From Nitricoxidireducens sp046726235 (GTDB lineage Bacteria; Pseudomonadota; Gammaproteobacteria; Burkholderiales; Rhodocyclaceae): a DNA stretch of 60,409 nt. Shown piece by piece: positions 25,443-34,260 of this stretch. The first letter of the stretch is position 1. Each line of letters begins with the position of its first letter. The stretch covers positions 1-60,409 of the forward strand of contig JBKPAD010000014.1 of assembly GCA_046726235.1 (NCBI GenBank). Reading direction: 5' to 3'. The notes under the pieces are model-generated. The model had not been told where the DNA came from. It saw only the letters and a program-made list of their open reading frames with translations, and made no database searches. The translations under genes were made by a program, and so were the position numbers.

Positions 25443-26198
25443 ATGGACCGGTTGATCTACACGGCGATGACGGGTGCGGCTCACACGCTGAGCCGCCAGG
25501 CCGCCGTTGCACACAATCTGGCGAACGTCGCCACCACGGGCTACCGGGCCGAGGAGCATCGTGCGCGCGCCGTTCAAGTCAATCCGGCTGCCGATCCCCG
25601 GACGCTGCGCACGCGGGTTTTCGCCGCCGACGCCAGCACCCACAGCGACCTTACCCAAGGCGCAATGCAGATCACGGGCCGCGAGATGGACATCGCGGTG
25701 CAGGGATCGGGCTGGATCGCGGTGACCGATGCCAACGGGCGGGAGGCCTACACGCGCGCAGGCAGCCTGGGGCTCTCCGTCAACGGCATTCTGCAGACCA
25801 GCACCGGGCTCCCGTTGGCACAGGCCGACGGCGGTCCGCTGTCGATTCCGCCGGAATCGAAGATCTCCATCGGCAAGGACGGCACGGTCTCGATCGTCCC
25901 CGAAACCGGCGCCCAGAGCACGGTTTCCTCGATCGGGCGCATCAAGCTGATCGACAACCCGGCCGGCGGTCTCGAGCGTGGCGCGGACGGCCTTTTCCGC
26001 ACGCGCGACGGCAACCCAGTTCCGGCCAGCGAAACGGCATCCGTGGTCAGCGGATTCCTCGAGGGCAGCAACGTCAACGCTGTCGACCAGATGGTGTCCA
26101 TGATCTCCCTGGCGCGCCAATTCGAGATGCAGATGAAGATGGTCTCGAACGCCGACCAGAACGACCGCGCCGCCACGCAGATTCTTGCCCACCGCTAA
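25443..26198 (+). CDS. flgF: Flagellar proximal rod protein FlgF
   Basis: Rod protein of 251 aa. N-terminal MDRLIYTAMTGAAHTLSRQA with AVAHNLANVATTGYRAE, the DIAVQGSGWIAV motif and C-terminal EGSNVNAVDQMVSMISLARQ match FlgF, and the start MDRLIY is specific to it rather than FlgG. It follows flgE by 17 bases. It is separated from flgG by the second hook gene, which is not the common order. Confidence 0.96.
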   Translation: MDRLIYTAMTGAAHTLSRQAAVAHNLANVATTGYRAEEHRARAVQVNPAADPRTLRTRVFAADASTHSDLTQGAMQITGREMDIAVQGSGWIAVTDANGREAYTRAGSLGLSVNGILQTSTGLPLAQADGGPLSIPPESKISIGKDGTVSIVPETGAQSTVSSIGRIKLIDNPAGGLERGADGLFRTRDGNPVPASETASVVSGFLEGSNVNAVDQMVSMISLARQFEMQMKMVSNADQNDRAATQILAHR

Positions 26199-26203
26199 AG
26201 CCT

Positions 26204-26219
26204 TGGCCCGGTGCTTGCT
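26204..26219 (+). promoter_or_regulatory. Sigma-54 promoter of the second hook gene
   Basis: TGGCCCG-GTGC-TTGCT, with GG at 26205-26206 and GC at 26217-26218 separated by ten bases. It lies in the 54-base gap after flgF, 35 bases before the ATG of the second hook gene. It may also drive flgG to flgJ. Confidence 0.8.
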
Positions 26220-26252
26220 ATTGCATCGGTAGAAACCTGAAGGAGCTGTGGC

Positions 26253-27524
26253 ATGAGCTTTCAAACGAGCCTGAGTGGTCTCAACAACGCCGCACTGGCG
26301 CTGGACGTCGTCGGCAACAACATCTCGAACGCAAACACGGTCGGATTCAAGGCGGCACGGTCGCAGTTCGCGGATGTTTTTGCCGCCGCACTGGCAACTT
26401 CGACCGCTCCCGTTTCGTCGGGGCTAGGCGTCGCCACCGCGAGCGTGGTGCAGACCTTCGGTCAGGGGAACATCCGGCGCACGGACAACCCGCTCGACAT
26501 GGCGATCAGCGGCAGCGGCTTCTTCCGCGTCACCGACGGCGAGTCGGTCAGCTATACGCGCAACGGTGAATTCCATCTCGTCGGCGAACTCGATGCCACC
26601 GGCGAGAGCTTTTCGCAGGCGGAACTCGCGGCGCAGAACGCGCTCGTCGTGAATGCGTCGGGCTTGCGCCTGACCGGATACCTGGCCGACTACGCGACCG
26701 ATCCGCAAGGCGTCATCGTGCGTACCGCCGCGCCGCAGGACATCGTGATCCCGCCGACCATGCCGGGTTCGGCGACCACCAGCGCCCGCATCGGCGTCAA
26801 TGTCGACGCCAGCGCCGTCGTGCCGGCGACAACGCCCTTCAGCCCGACGGACGCAGCCAGCTTCACGGCCTCTTCGGGTATGACGGTTTACGATGCGGCC
26901 GGCGACGCTCATTCGCTGACGCTGTACTTTGCCAAGTCGGCCACGGCTAACACCTGGGACGTCTACACGACGATCGATGGTGCCGGCCAGACGGGGCCGG
27001 GCACGCTCACCTTCGACTCGAGCGGCAACATGCTGAGCGGTACGGCGAGTGCCGCCAACGCGGGCGTCGCGCTGACGATAGATTTCACCGGTTCGACGCA
27101 ATACGCGACGCCCTTTGCCGTCAATTCGACGCTGCAGGACGGCTACGCGGATGGGGCCATTTCGGGCCTGAGCGTCGGCGCCGACGGCGTGATCAAGGCC
27201 GCCTACTCGAACGGCCGCTCGCGGACGGCGGCGCAGGTGGCGCTCGCGACCTTCGCCAATGCCGGCGGACTGACCAACGCGGGCGACAACCTCTGGCTGG
27301 AAACCTCGTACTCGGGGAAGCCGAAGCTCGATACGCCGAACAACAACGACGCTGCCACGTCGCAAGGCGTCGGCGCCATCACCGGTTCCGCGGTTGAAGA
27401 CGCGAACATCGATCTGAGCGCCGAGATGGTGAGCCTGATCGTCCAGCAGCGCTACTACCAGGCGAATGCCCAGGGTATCAAGGCGCAGGACCAGATGCTG
27501 CAAAGCCTGGCCGGCATTCGTTAG
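26253..27524 (+). CDS. Second FlgE-like hook protein (short form)
   Basis: A 423-residue hook-basal body protein of normal hook length. It shares the FlgE ends: MSFQTSLSGLNNAALALDVV, GNNISNANTVGFKAARSQFA, DVFAAAL and, at the C-terminus, EDANIDLSAEMVSLIVQQRY with YQANAQGIKAQDQ. Mid-protein blocks TVYDAAGDAHSLTLYF and TLQDGYADGAISGLSVGADG also match FlgE. It lacks the insertion modules of the 647-residue FlgE. Its location between flgF and flgG and its own sigma-54 promoter are unusual. Options: an alternative hook subunit, the main hook subunit, or a specialised segment at one end of the hook. The sequence cannot decide. Confidence 0.9.
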   Translation: MSFQTSLSGLNNAALALDVVGNNISNANTVGFKAARSQFADVFAAALATSTAPVSSGLGVATASVVQTFGQGNIRRTDNPLDMAISGSGFFRVTDGESVSYTRNGEFHLVGELDATGESFSQAELAAQNALVVNASGLRLTGYLADYATDPQGVIVRTAAPQDIVIPPTMPGSATTSARIGVNVDASAVVPATTPFSPTDAASFTASSGMTVYDAAGDAHSLTLYFAKSATANTWDVYTTIDGAGQTGPGTLTFDSSGNMLSGTASAANAGVALTIDFTGSTQYATPFAVNSTLQDGYADGAISGLSVGADGVIKAAYSNGRSRTAAQVALATFANAGGLTNAGDNLWLETSYSGKPKLDTPNNNDAATSQGVGAITGSAVEDANIDLSAEMVSLIVQQRYYQANAQGIKAQDQMLQSLAGIR

Positions 27525-27535
27525 GAGACACAGCA

Positions 27536-28318
27536 ATGATTCGTTCGCTCTGGATTGCCAAGACCGGTCTCGACGCCCAGCAGACCCACATGGACGTCAT
27601 CACCAACAACCTCGCCAACGTCAGCACCAACGGCTTCAAGCGTTCGCGCGCGGTGTTCGAAGACCTGCTCTACCAGACCATGCGCCAACCCGGCGCCGCC
27701 TCGTCGCAGCAGACGACGATTCCCTCCGGTCTCATGGTCGGCACCGGCGTGCGCCCGGTGGCGACCGAACATATCTTCACCCAGGGAGCCCTGCAGCGCA
27801 CCGACAACCCCCTCGACATCGCCGTCAACGGCCAGGGCTTCTTCCAGGTCTCGATGCCCGACGGCACGCTTGCCTACACGCGGGATGGCGCCTTCCAGCG
27901 CGACTCCACGGGACAGGTGGTCACCTCGAGCGGCTATCCGCTTTCGCCCGCACTCACCATTCCCTCGAACGCGACGGCCATCACCATCAGCCGCGACGGC
28001 ATCGTCTCGGCGACGATCCCGGGGACTCCGACGCCGACGCAGGTCGGCACCGTGCAGCTCGCGTCGTTCGTCAATCCCGGCGGCCTGCAAAGCGTCGGCG
28101 AGAACCTCTACGTCGAGACCGCCTCTTCCGGCACGCCGACACCGAACACGCCGGGCACCAACGGCACGGGGCTGCTCATTCAGGGCAACGTCGAGACCTC
28201 GAACGTCAACGTGGCCGAGGAACTGGTGAACATGATCCAGACGCAACGGGCGTACGAGATGAATTCGAAGGCCGTCACGACCTCGGACCAGATGCTGGCC
28301 CGCCTGTCGCAACTGTAA
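27536..28318 (+). CDS. flgG: Flagellar distal rod protein FlgG
   Basis: Distal rod protein of 260 aa. MIRSLWIAKTGLDAQQTHMD with VITNNLANVSTNGFKRSRAV at the N-terminus, TDNPLDIAVNGQGFFQV in the middle and TSNVNVAEELVNMIQTQRAY with EMNSKAV at the C-terminus are diagnostic. Length is standard. It is 11 bases after the second hook gene and 10 before flgH, so all are probably co-transcribed. Confidence 0.97.
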   Translation: MIRSLWIAKTGLDAQQTHMDVITNNLANVSTNGFKRSRAVFEDLLYQTMRQPGAASSQQTTIPSGLMVGTGVRPVATEHIFTQGALQRTDNPLDIAVNGQGFFQVSMPDGTLAYTRDGAFQRDSTGQVVTSSGYPLSPALTIPSNATAITISRDGIVSATIPGTPTPTQVGTVQLASFVNPGGLQSVGENLYVETASSGTPTPNTPGTNGTGLLIQGNVETSNVNVAEELVNMIQTQRAYEMNSKAVTTSDQMLARLSQL

Positions 28319-28328
28319 GGAGGTTGCC

Positions 28329-28997
28329 ATGACGAGGACACTTTCCCTGCTGGCGTTCGCAGCCACGGCATTGGCCGGCTGCGTCACGACGGCGCCGCCG
28401 ACCGCCATCCACCAGCCGATGACCATCCGGCCGGAGTCGCGCACGGCAACCGCGCCGACCAACGGTGCGATCTACAACGTCGCCTCGGCCCGACCGCTGT
28501 TCGAGGACCGTCGCGCGCGCTTCATCGGCGACACCATCATCATCAACATCGCCGAGAAGACGGCGGCCTCGAAGTCGTCCGAGAACAAGGCCGAGCGCTC
28601 GCATACCGCCGACACGACCGTGCCGACCATCGTCGGCATGCCGTTCAAAGGCGCCCAGGGCACCGCGCTCAGCGCGGCCAGCAGCACCAGCTTCACCGGC
28701 AGCGGCGAGAACACCTCGGCCAACAACTTCACCGGCACGCTCGCCGTCACCGTGATCGAGGTGCTGCCGAACGGCAACCTGCTGGTCTCCGGCGAGAAGC
28801 AGATCGGCCTCAAGGAGGGCGAGGAGTTCATCCGCTTCTCGGGCGTCATCAACCCGAACACGATCACCGCGTCGAACAGCGTCCAATCGACGCAGGTCGC
28901 CGACGCCCGCATCGAGTACAAGGCCAACGGCTTCCTCGACTCGGCCACCGTGATGGGCTGGCTGGGTCGCTTCTTCCTCACCTTCATGCCCTTCTGA
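28329..28997 (+). CDS. flgH: Flagellar L-ring lipoprotein FlgH
   Basis: Outer-membrane L-ring protein of 222 aa. A lipoprotein signal ends at the lipobox ALAGC (Cys about residue 17). Conserved blocks: FEDRRARFIGDTIIINIAE, NNFTGTLAVTVIEVLPNGNL and GVINPNTITASNSVQSTQVA with DARIEY. Its presence with flgI confirms a Gram-negative cell envelope. It is followed by flgI after 11 bases. Confidence 0.97.
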   Translation: MTRTLSLLAFAATALAGCVTTAPPTAIHQPMTIRPESRTATAPTNGAIYNVASARPLFEDRRARFIGDTIIINIAEKTAASKSSENKAERSHTADTTVPTIVGMPFKGAQGTALSAASSTSFTGSGENTSANNFTGTLAVTVIEVLPNGNLLVSGEKQIGLKEGEEFIRFSGVINPNTITASNSVQSTQVADARIEYKANGFLDSATVMGWLGRFFLTFMPF

Positions 28998-29008
28998 CGG
29001 AACCTGCC

Positions 29009-30124
29009 ATGAGCCGCATTCAGAAAGCCCTGATCGCCCTGATGTGGGTCTTCGCCGCCCTGATGGTGGCGGACGCCGCGCGCGCCGAACGCATCAAGGA
29101 CATCGCCACGATCGGCGGCGTGCGCAGCAACCAGCTGGTCGGCTACGGCATCGTCGTGGGCCTCGACGGTTCGGGCGACCAGACGACGCAGACGCCCTTC
29201 ACCGTGCAGAGCATCGTCAACATGCTGGCGAACATGGGCGTGACGCTCCCGGTCGGCACCAGTCTCCAGCTCAAGAACGTCGCTGCCGTCATGGTGACGG
29301 CGACGTTGCCGCCGTTCTCGCGCGCCGGGCAACAGATCGACGTCACCGTGTCGTCGATCGGCAACGCCAAGTCGCTCAAGGGCGGAACGTTGATCATGAC
29401 GCCGCTGAAGGGCGCCGACGGTAACGTTTACGCGCTGGCGCAGGGCAACCTCGCCGTCGCCGGCGCCGGTGCCGCCGCCGGGGGATCGAAGGTCACGATC
29501 AACCACCTCTCGGTCGGCCGCATCGCGGGAGGCGCCACGGTCGAGCGCGAAGTGCCGACACCCGTGGGGCAGGGCGAGTTCGTCTATTTCGACCTGAACT
29601 CCGGCGACTTCGGCACCGCCCAGCGACTCGCGAGCGCCATCAACCAGGCGGTGGGCGCCGGCATCGCGACCGCGTCCGACGCGCGTCAGGTGCGCGTGCG
29701 CGCGCCGCTGGGCGCCGACGAGCGCGTCGCCTTCCTCGGCCGCATCGAGAATCTCGCCGTGACGCCGATGCAGGCGGTCGCCAAGGTCATCATCAACACG
29801 CGTTCGGGTTCGGTCGTCATGAACCAGGCCGTGACGCTCGACAGCTGCGCGGTCGCCCACGGCAACCTCTCGGTCTCGGTGAGCGCCGACAACCAGGTCA
29901 GCCAGCCCGGTCCGCTCTCCGGCGGCCAGACGACGCCGGTGACGAACGCCCAGATCGACATCAAGCAGGAGGGCGGCGGCCTGCTCAACGTCCGCAGCGG
30001 CGCCAACCTCGCCGACGTCGTCAAGGCGCTCAACGCCATCGGCGCCAACCCGCAGGACCTGACGTCGATCCTGCAGGCGATGAAAGCCGCGGGTGCGCTG
30101 CGCGCCGAACTCGAGATAATTTGA
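29009..30124 (+). CDS. flgI: Flagellar P-ring protein FlgI
   Basis: Periplasmic P-ring protein of 371 aa with an N-terminal signal peptide ending near DAARAERIKDIA. Typical blocks: GVRSNQLVGYGIVVGLDGSG, MLANMGVTLPVGTSLQLKNV, NAKSLKGGTLIMTPLKGADG and the C-terminal VKALNAIGANPQDLTSILQA. Length is standard. About 150 bases without a gene follow before flgJ; they hold short inverted repeats but no clear promoter. Confidence 0.97.
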   Translation: MSRIQKALIALMWVFAALMVADAARAERIKDIATIGGVRSNQLVGYGIVVGLDGSGDQTTQTPFTVQSIVNMLANMGVTLPVGTSLQLKNVAAVMVTATLPPFSRAGQQIDVTVSSIGNAKSLKGGTLIMTPLKGADGNVYALAQGNLAVAGAGAAAGGSKVTINHLSVGRIAGGATVEREVPTPVGQGEFVYFDLNSGDFGTAQRLASAINQAVGAGIATASDARQVRVRAPLGADERVAFLGRIENLAVTPMQAVAKVIINTRSGSVVMNQAVTLDSCAVAHGNLSVSVSADNQVSQPGPLSGGQTTPVTNAQIDIKQEGGGLLNVRSGANLADVVKALNAIGANPQDLTSILQAMKAAGALRAELEII

Positions 30125-30273
30125 GCCCACCCCGGAAACCTCGCTTCGCCCGGTTCTCCCCTCAAGGGGCAGAAACACTCGGGGCGGCCCTTCGTGTTTC
30201 ACTGATCTCGGCAGAAATTTCCGTCCTGATCCGGGCTTTGCCGCCGAGTGGAAGATGAGAGCCTAGCGTCGCC

Positions 30274-31263
30274 ATGACCACGTCCGCTGCCGCTCCGTCG
30301 GTTTTCGACATGAACAACCTCACCGCACTGAAGGGCGCGGTGAAGAAGGACGACCCCCAGGCGCTGAAAAGCGCCGCGCAGCAGTTTGAGGCGCTGTTCC
30401 TGCAGATGGTGCTGAAGTCGATGCGCGACGCCACGCCGCGCGAGAGCATGTTCGACTCGGAGCAGACGCGTATGTTCGAGTCCCTGCTCGACCAGCAGAT
30501 GGCGCAGGTGATGTCGACCAAGAACGGCACCGGCCTGGCCGCGCTGATCGAAAAGCAGCTGGCGCGCGCGAGCGCGGATCCGACGGAATTCCCCGACGGC
30601 CTGCCGCTGATGCCGCCGCCGAAGGCGCTGCCGCTCGGTGACGGCAAGGCGATGCCCTTGCAGGGCGTCGAGAGTTCGCCGCGATTCATCCCGTTCGACC
30701 GCACGCCCGTAGCGCCGTCCGCGCCGGTGAGCGGCGGCCCGGTTCCGGCGACGCCGGCGATGCAGGTGGAGCCGACGACCGGCGCCGACCTGCCGCCGAC
30801 GGCGCGCGAATTCGTCGCCCGCGTCTGGCCGCATGCGGTCGAAGCCAGCCGTGCGACCGGCATCCCGGCACAGTTCATGGTTGCCCAGGCGGCTCTCGAG
30901 ACCGGCTGGGGCCGCGCCGAGCCGCGCCTCGCGGACGGCCGCCCGAGCAACAACCTGTTCGGCATCAAGGCCGGGCGGAACTGGAACGGCGCCGTTGCCG
31001 AATCGCAGACCACCGAGTACGTCGAGGGCGTTGCCCAACGACAGGTCGAGCGCTTTCGCGCCTACGGCTCGTACGCAGAGTCCTTCCGCGACTACGCGAA
31101 CCTGCTGACGTCGAGCCCGCGCTACGCGGGCGTCGTCGGGACGCAGAACTCGACCGCCTTCGCGCAAGGCCTGCAACGTGCCGGCTACGCCACCGATCCG
31201 CAATACGCCGAGAAACTCTCGCGCATCATCGCCGGCCTGACGCCCGCTTCCACGCAGGGCTAG
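30274..31263 (+). CDS. flgJ: Rod-cap protein and peptidoglycan hydrolase FlgJ
   Basis: Bifunctional FlgJ of 329 aa. The N-terminal rod-scaffold domain (about residues 15-100) has AAQQFEALFLQMVLKSMRDA. A Pro-rich linker (about 112-170) leads to the C-terminal glucosaminidase-type domain (about 172-325) with the catalytic Glu in QAALETGWG and block NLFGIKAGRNWNG. The enzyme opens the peptidoglycan for the rod. It ends shortly before the flgK promoter. Confidence 0.96.
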   Translation: MTTSAAAPSVFDMNNLTALKGAVKKDDPQALKSAAQQFEALFLQMVLKSMRDATPRESMFDSEQTRMFESLLDQQMAQVMSTKNGTGLAALIEKQLARASADPTEFPDGLPLMPPPKALPLGDGKAMPLQGVESSPRFIPFDRTPVAPSAPVSGGPVPATPAMQVEPTTGADLPPTAREFVARVWPHAVEASRATGIPAQFMVAQAALETGWGRAEPRLADGRPSNNLFGIKAGRNWNGAVAESQTTEYVEGVAQRQVERFRAYGSYAESFRDYANLLTSSPRYAGVVGTQNSTAFAQGLQRAGYATDPQYAEKLSRIIAGLTPASTQG

Positions 31264-31279
31264 CGCCCGCCGTGCCGCT

Positions 31280-31295
31280 TGGCACGGTCGTTGCA
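31280..31295 (+). promoter_or_regulatory. Sigma-54 promoter of flgK
   Basis: TGGCACG-GTCG-TTGCA, a full match to the -24/-12 consensus (GG at 31281-31282, GC at 31293-31294). The -24 element is also the right arm of a small inverted repeat, CGTGCC-GCTT-GGCACG (31271-31286). The flgK ATG is 57 bases downstream of the -12 GC. Confidence 0.92.
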
Positions 31296-31319
31296 GTACA
31301 TCCCTTGACCACTTAACCC

Positions 31320-31336
31320 ACGGCAAGAATTGCCGT
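31320..31336. promoter_or_regulatory. 17-base palindrome in the flgK leader
   Basis: ACGGCAA-GAA-TTGCCGT, a perfect inverted repeat about 15-30 bases downstream of the expected transcript start and 15 bases before the flgK ATG. A site downstream of a sigma-54 promoter is known for FlrC at Vibrio cholerae class III promoters; equivalence here is an inference. Confidence 0.6.
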
Positions 31337-31350
31337 AATGGGAGTAACTC

Positions 31351-34242
31351 ATGGCAAGCGGATTCTTCAACGTCGGCATCACCGGTCTCAACGCGGCACA
31401 GGCCGGCCTGCTGACGGCCGGCCATAACATCGCGAATGCCTCGACTGCCGGTTACAGCCGGCAGTACATCGTCCAGACGACGAACAATCCGCTGTTCACT
31501 GGTGCCGGCTTCCTCGGCCAGGGCACCAACGTCCAGACGGTCAAGCGCGCCTACAACGAGTTCCTGCAGCGCGAAGTGCGCATCGCGCAGACGAACGTTT
31601 CCGAGCTCAACGCCTACGCGAACGAGATCAACCAGATCGACAACCTCCTGGCCGACCCGAGCGCGGGCCTGTCGCCCGCACTGCAGGGCTTCTTCAAATC
31701 GGCCGAGGAAGCGGCGGCGAATCCTGCCTCCATTCCCGCGCGCCAGGCGATGCTCTCGTCATCGCAGGCGCTGGTGGCACGCTTCAACGCGCTCGACCAG
31801 CAGATGACGCAGATGCGCGACGGCGTCAATACGCAGATCAACAACGAGATCACGTCGATCAACTCGCTGGTGCAGCAGGTTGCCGGCCTCAACGACCGCA
31901 TCATCGTCGCCCAGGCCGCGGCCTCCAGCCAGCCGGCCAACGATTTGCTCGACCAGCGCGACCAGTTGGTCTCCGATCTCAACAAGGAAATCCAGGTCTC
32001 CGTCCAGGTCGAGAGCGACGGCAGCTACAGCGTGTTCTTCGGTTCCGGCCAGCCGCTCGTCGTCGGTGGCCAGACCTACGCCATGATCCCGAGGACGTCG
32101 CGCGAAGACCTGACGCAGATTGAAATCGGGCTGCGGGCGCCCAGCGGCGAGGTGATGGACATCCCGGAATCGCTGATCACGGGCGGGACGCTCGGCGGCC
32201 TGCTGCGTTTCCGCAGCGAGAGCCTGGACGTCGCCCAGAACAGCCTCGGACGCGTCGCCATTGCGCTCTCCTCGACGATGAATGCCCAGCATCATCTGGG
32301 CCTCGATCTGGACGGCGACGCGGCCGGCGACCTGTTCCGGCCGGTGTCGCCGACGGTTCTCGGCGCGCCGACCAACGCGGGCACCGCCGTCATGGCCGGC
32401 AACGTCACCGTCAGCGACTATCGCGTCGAATACGACGGCACGAACTTCAACGTCACGCGCCTGGCGGACGACACGCGTTTCTCGGCTTCGTCGATGCCGA
32501 TGGTCATCGACGGCATTCGCCTTTCCGTGACGTCGGGCACCGTGCAGTCGGGCGACGTGTTCCTCGTCAAGCCGGGCGAACTGCCCGTCAATCGCGTTAC
32601 CAAGCTGCAGTCGTCGAGCGACGCCGTGCTCAGCACCACCGGCTCCAACCTGCAGACGATGACCGACAGCGACTATCGTCTTACGATGACGGGCGCCGGG
32701 ACCTTCACGCTGACCCGCCTCTCGGATGAAACCGTCTGGACCGGCCGCGGCACGACGGCGGCCGAGGCCGTTTCGGATCTCAACACGCAATTTTCGCCGC
32801 AGGGCTTCTGGATCGAAATCGCCAGCGGCACGGCGCAGGTGGGCGATACCTTCCTCATCCGTCCGACCCGTCATGCCGCCCGGGACATGGCCGTCGCGCT
32901 TTCCAACCCGCGTGACATCGCGCTCGCGCAGGGTTTCCGCACTGCGGCGACCGTGACCAACAGCGGCACCGGCAAGATCACCGCCGGTAGCGTCATCCGG
33001 ACCGATGCGCCGATCTCCACGCCGGTCCCGCTGACCTATGAAGCGTCTTCGAACAGCCTGATGGGCTTTCCGGTCGGCAGCAAGGTCATCGTCGGCACGA
33101 CCGAGTACAACATCACCTCGTCGTCGCAGCGCGTTCCCTTCTCCTCGGGGTACAACTACAGCTTCGGCGGCGCCGCGTTTTCGCTGACGGGGACGCCGGC
33201 GAACGGCGACGTGTTCATCGTCAATCCGCCGCCGGGCACGTCGACTTCAGGAAACAACGGGCTTGGCGCGCTCTTCGGCGGCGCAACGTCGGGCAGCCCG
33301 GCGGCAACGGGCAGCGTCACTCCCGCTACCGCGACCTCGGCGTTCGAGGTCGTCGCCGGCGCCAACGACAAGTTCGTCGTCAGCGTCGACGGTGTCCTTC
33401 CCGCCGTGACCGTCACCCTCAACCCGGGCAGCTATACGCCGACGACGCTCGCCGCGGAAGTCCAGGCACGGATCAATGCGGCCTCGGTACCGGACGTCAC
33501 GGTGACCCTCAACGGCACCAACCAGCTGGTAGTCACTTCCAACACGGCCGGCTCCGTGGCCTTGAGCGCGAGCGACCCGAACCTCGGGGGCGCCACGATC
33601 GCCGCCGGCGTCGTCACCTCGAGCAGCAGCATGCCGAGCGCCCCCATCACGCTGACCTACCGGCAGGCCGACACCGCCGCGGGCCTGCCCGCGCGGTTGA
33701 CCGGCTTTCCGGCCGGCACCACGGTGAAGGTCACGCTGCCGGGCGGCTCGACGCGCGAATACGAGATGAATGCCGCCGATGGCTTCGGCGATGCTGCCGC
33801 GTTTTCCGACTACATCGACTATACGGAAGGCGCGACGATCGAGTTCAGCGGCATGCGCTTCGTGATTTCGGGCACGCCGGTAAACGGCGACAGCTTCACG
33901 ATCGGGCCCAACACCTCGGCAAGCGGCGACAACCGCAACATCCTGGCGATCGGCGCGCTGCAACTGACCAACGGCCTCGCCGACGGAACGGCGACCTACC
34001 AGTCGAGCTACTCCGCCATCGTGAGCCTGATCGGCAACAAGACGCGCGAAGTCGAAGTTACGCTGACCGCCCAGGAAAACCTGGTCAAGCAGGGCACGGA
34101 AGCCATGCAGTCGGTATCCGGGGTCAACCTGGACGAGGAGGCGACCAACCTCATGCGCTATCAGCAGGCTTACCAGGCGGCCGCCAAGATGCTCGACGTT
34201 TCCAATCAGTTGTTCGACCTGATCACGAGTCTGGGTCGCTAG
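31351..34242 (+). CDS. flgK: Hook-filament junction protein FlgK (enlarged, internally duplicated)
   Basis: First junction protein. The N-terminus GFFNVGITGLNAAQAGLLTA with GHNIANASTAGYSRQ and the C-terminus VSGVNLDEEATNLMRYQQAY are diagnostic of FlgK. It is 963 aa, far above the roughly 550 of enteric FlgK. The middle holds repeated units: YRVEYDG...VFLVKPG (about 359-407) and YRLTMTG...FLIRPT (about 442-505) form one pair; two modules ending in GTPANGDVFIV (about 559-627) and GTPVNGDSFTI (about 765-854) form another. An IN-like module lies between the latter (about 664-745, DKFVVSVDGV, YTPTTLAAEVQARIN, QLVVTS). These changes would enlarge the outer face of the junction. Confidence 0.95.
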   Translation: MASGFFNVGITGLNAAQAGLLTAGHNIANASTAGYSRQYIVQTTNNPLFTGAGFLGQGTNVQTVKRAYNEFLQREVRIAQTNVSELNAYANEINQIDNLLADPSAGLSPALQGFFKSAEEAAANPASIPARQAMLSSSQALVARFNALDQQMTQMRDGVNTQINNEITSINSLVQQVAGLNDRIIVAQAAASSQPANDLLDQRDQLVSDLNKEIQVSVQVESDGSYSVFFGSGQPLVVGGQTYAMIPRTSREDLTQIEIGLRAPSGEVMDIPESLITGGTLGGLLRFRSESLDVAQNSLGRVAIALSSTMNAQHHLGLDLDGDAAGDLFRPVSPTVLGAPTNAGTAVMAGNVTVSDYRVEYDGTNFNVTRLADDTRFSASSMPMVIDGIRLSVTSGTVQSGDVFLVKPGELPVNRVTKLQSSSDAVLSTTGSNLQTMTDSDYRLTMTGAGTFTLTRLSDETVWTGRGTTAAEAVSDLNTQFSPQGFWIEIASGTAQVGDTFLIRPTRHAARDMAVALSNPRDIALAQGFRTAATVTNSGTGKITAGSVIRTDAPISTPVPLTYEASSNSLMGFPVGSKVIVGTTEYNITSSSQRVPFSSGYNYSFGGAAFSLTGTPANGDVFIVNPPPGTSTSGNNGLGALFGGATSGSPAATGSVTPATATSAFEVVAGANDKFVVSVDGVLPAVTVTLNPGSYTPTTLAAEVQARINAASVPDVTVTLNGTNQLVVTSNTAGSVALSASDPNLGGATIAAGVVTSSSSMPSAPITLTYRQADTAAGLPARLTGFPAGTTVKVTLPGGSTREYEMNAADGFGDAAAFSDYIDYTEGATIEFSGMRFVISGTPVNGDSFTIGPNTSASGDNRNILAIGALQLTNGLADGTATYQSSYSAIVSLIGNKTREVEVTLTAQENLVKQGTEAMQSVSGVNLDEEATNLMRYQQAYQAAAKMLDVSNQLFDLITSLGR

Positions 34243-34260
34243 TAATACGGGAGCACATCC

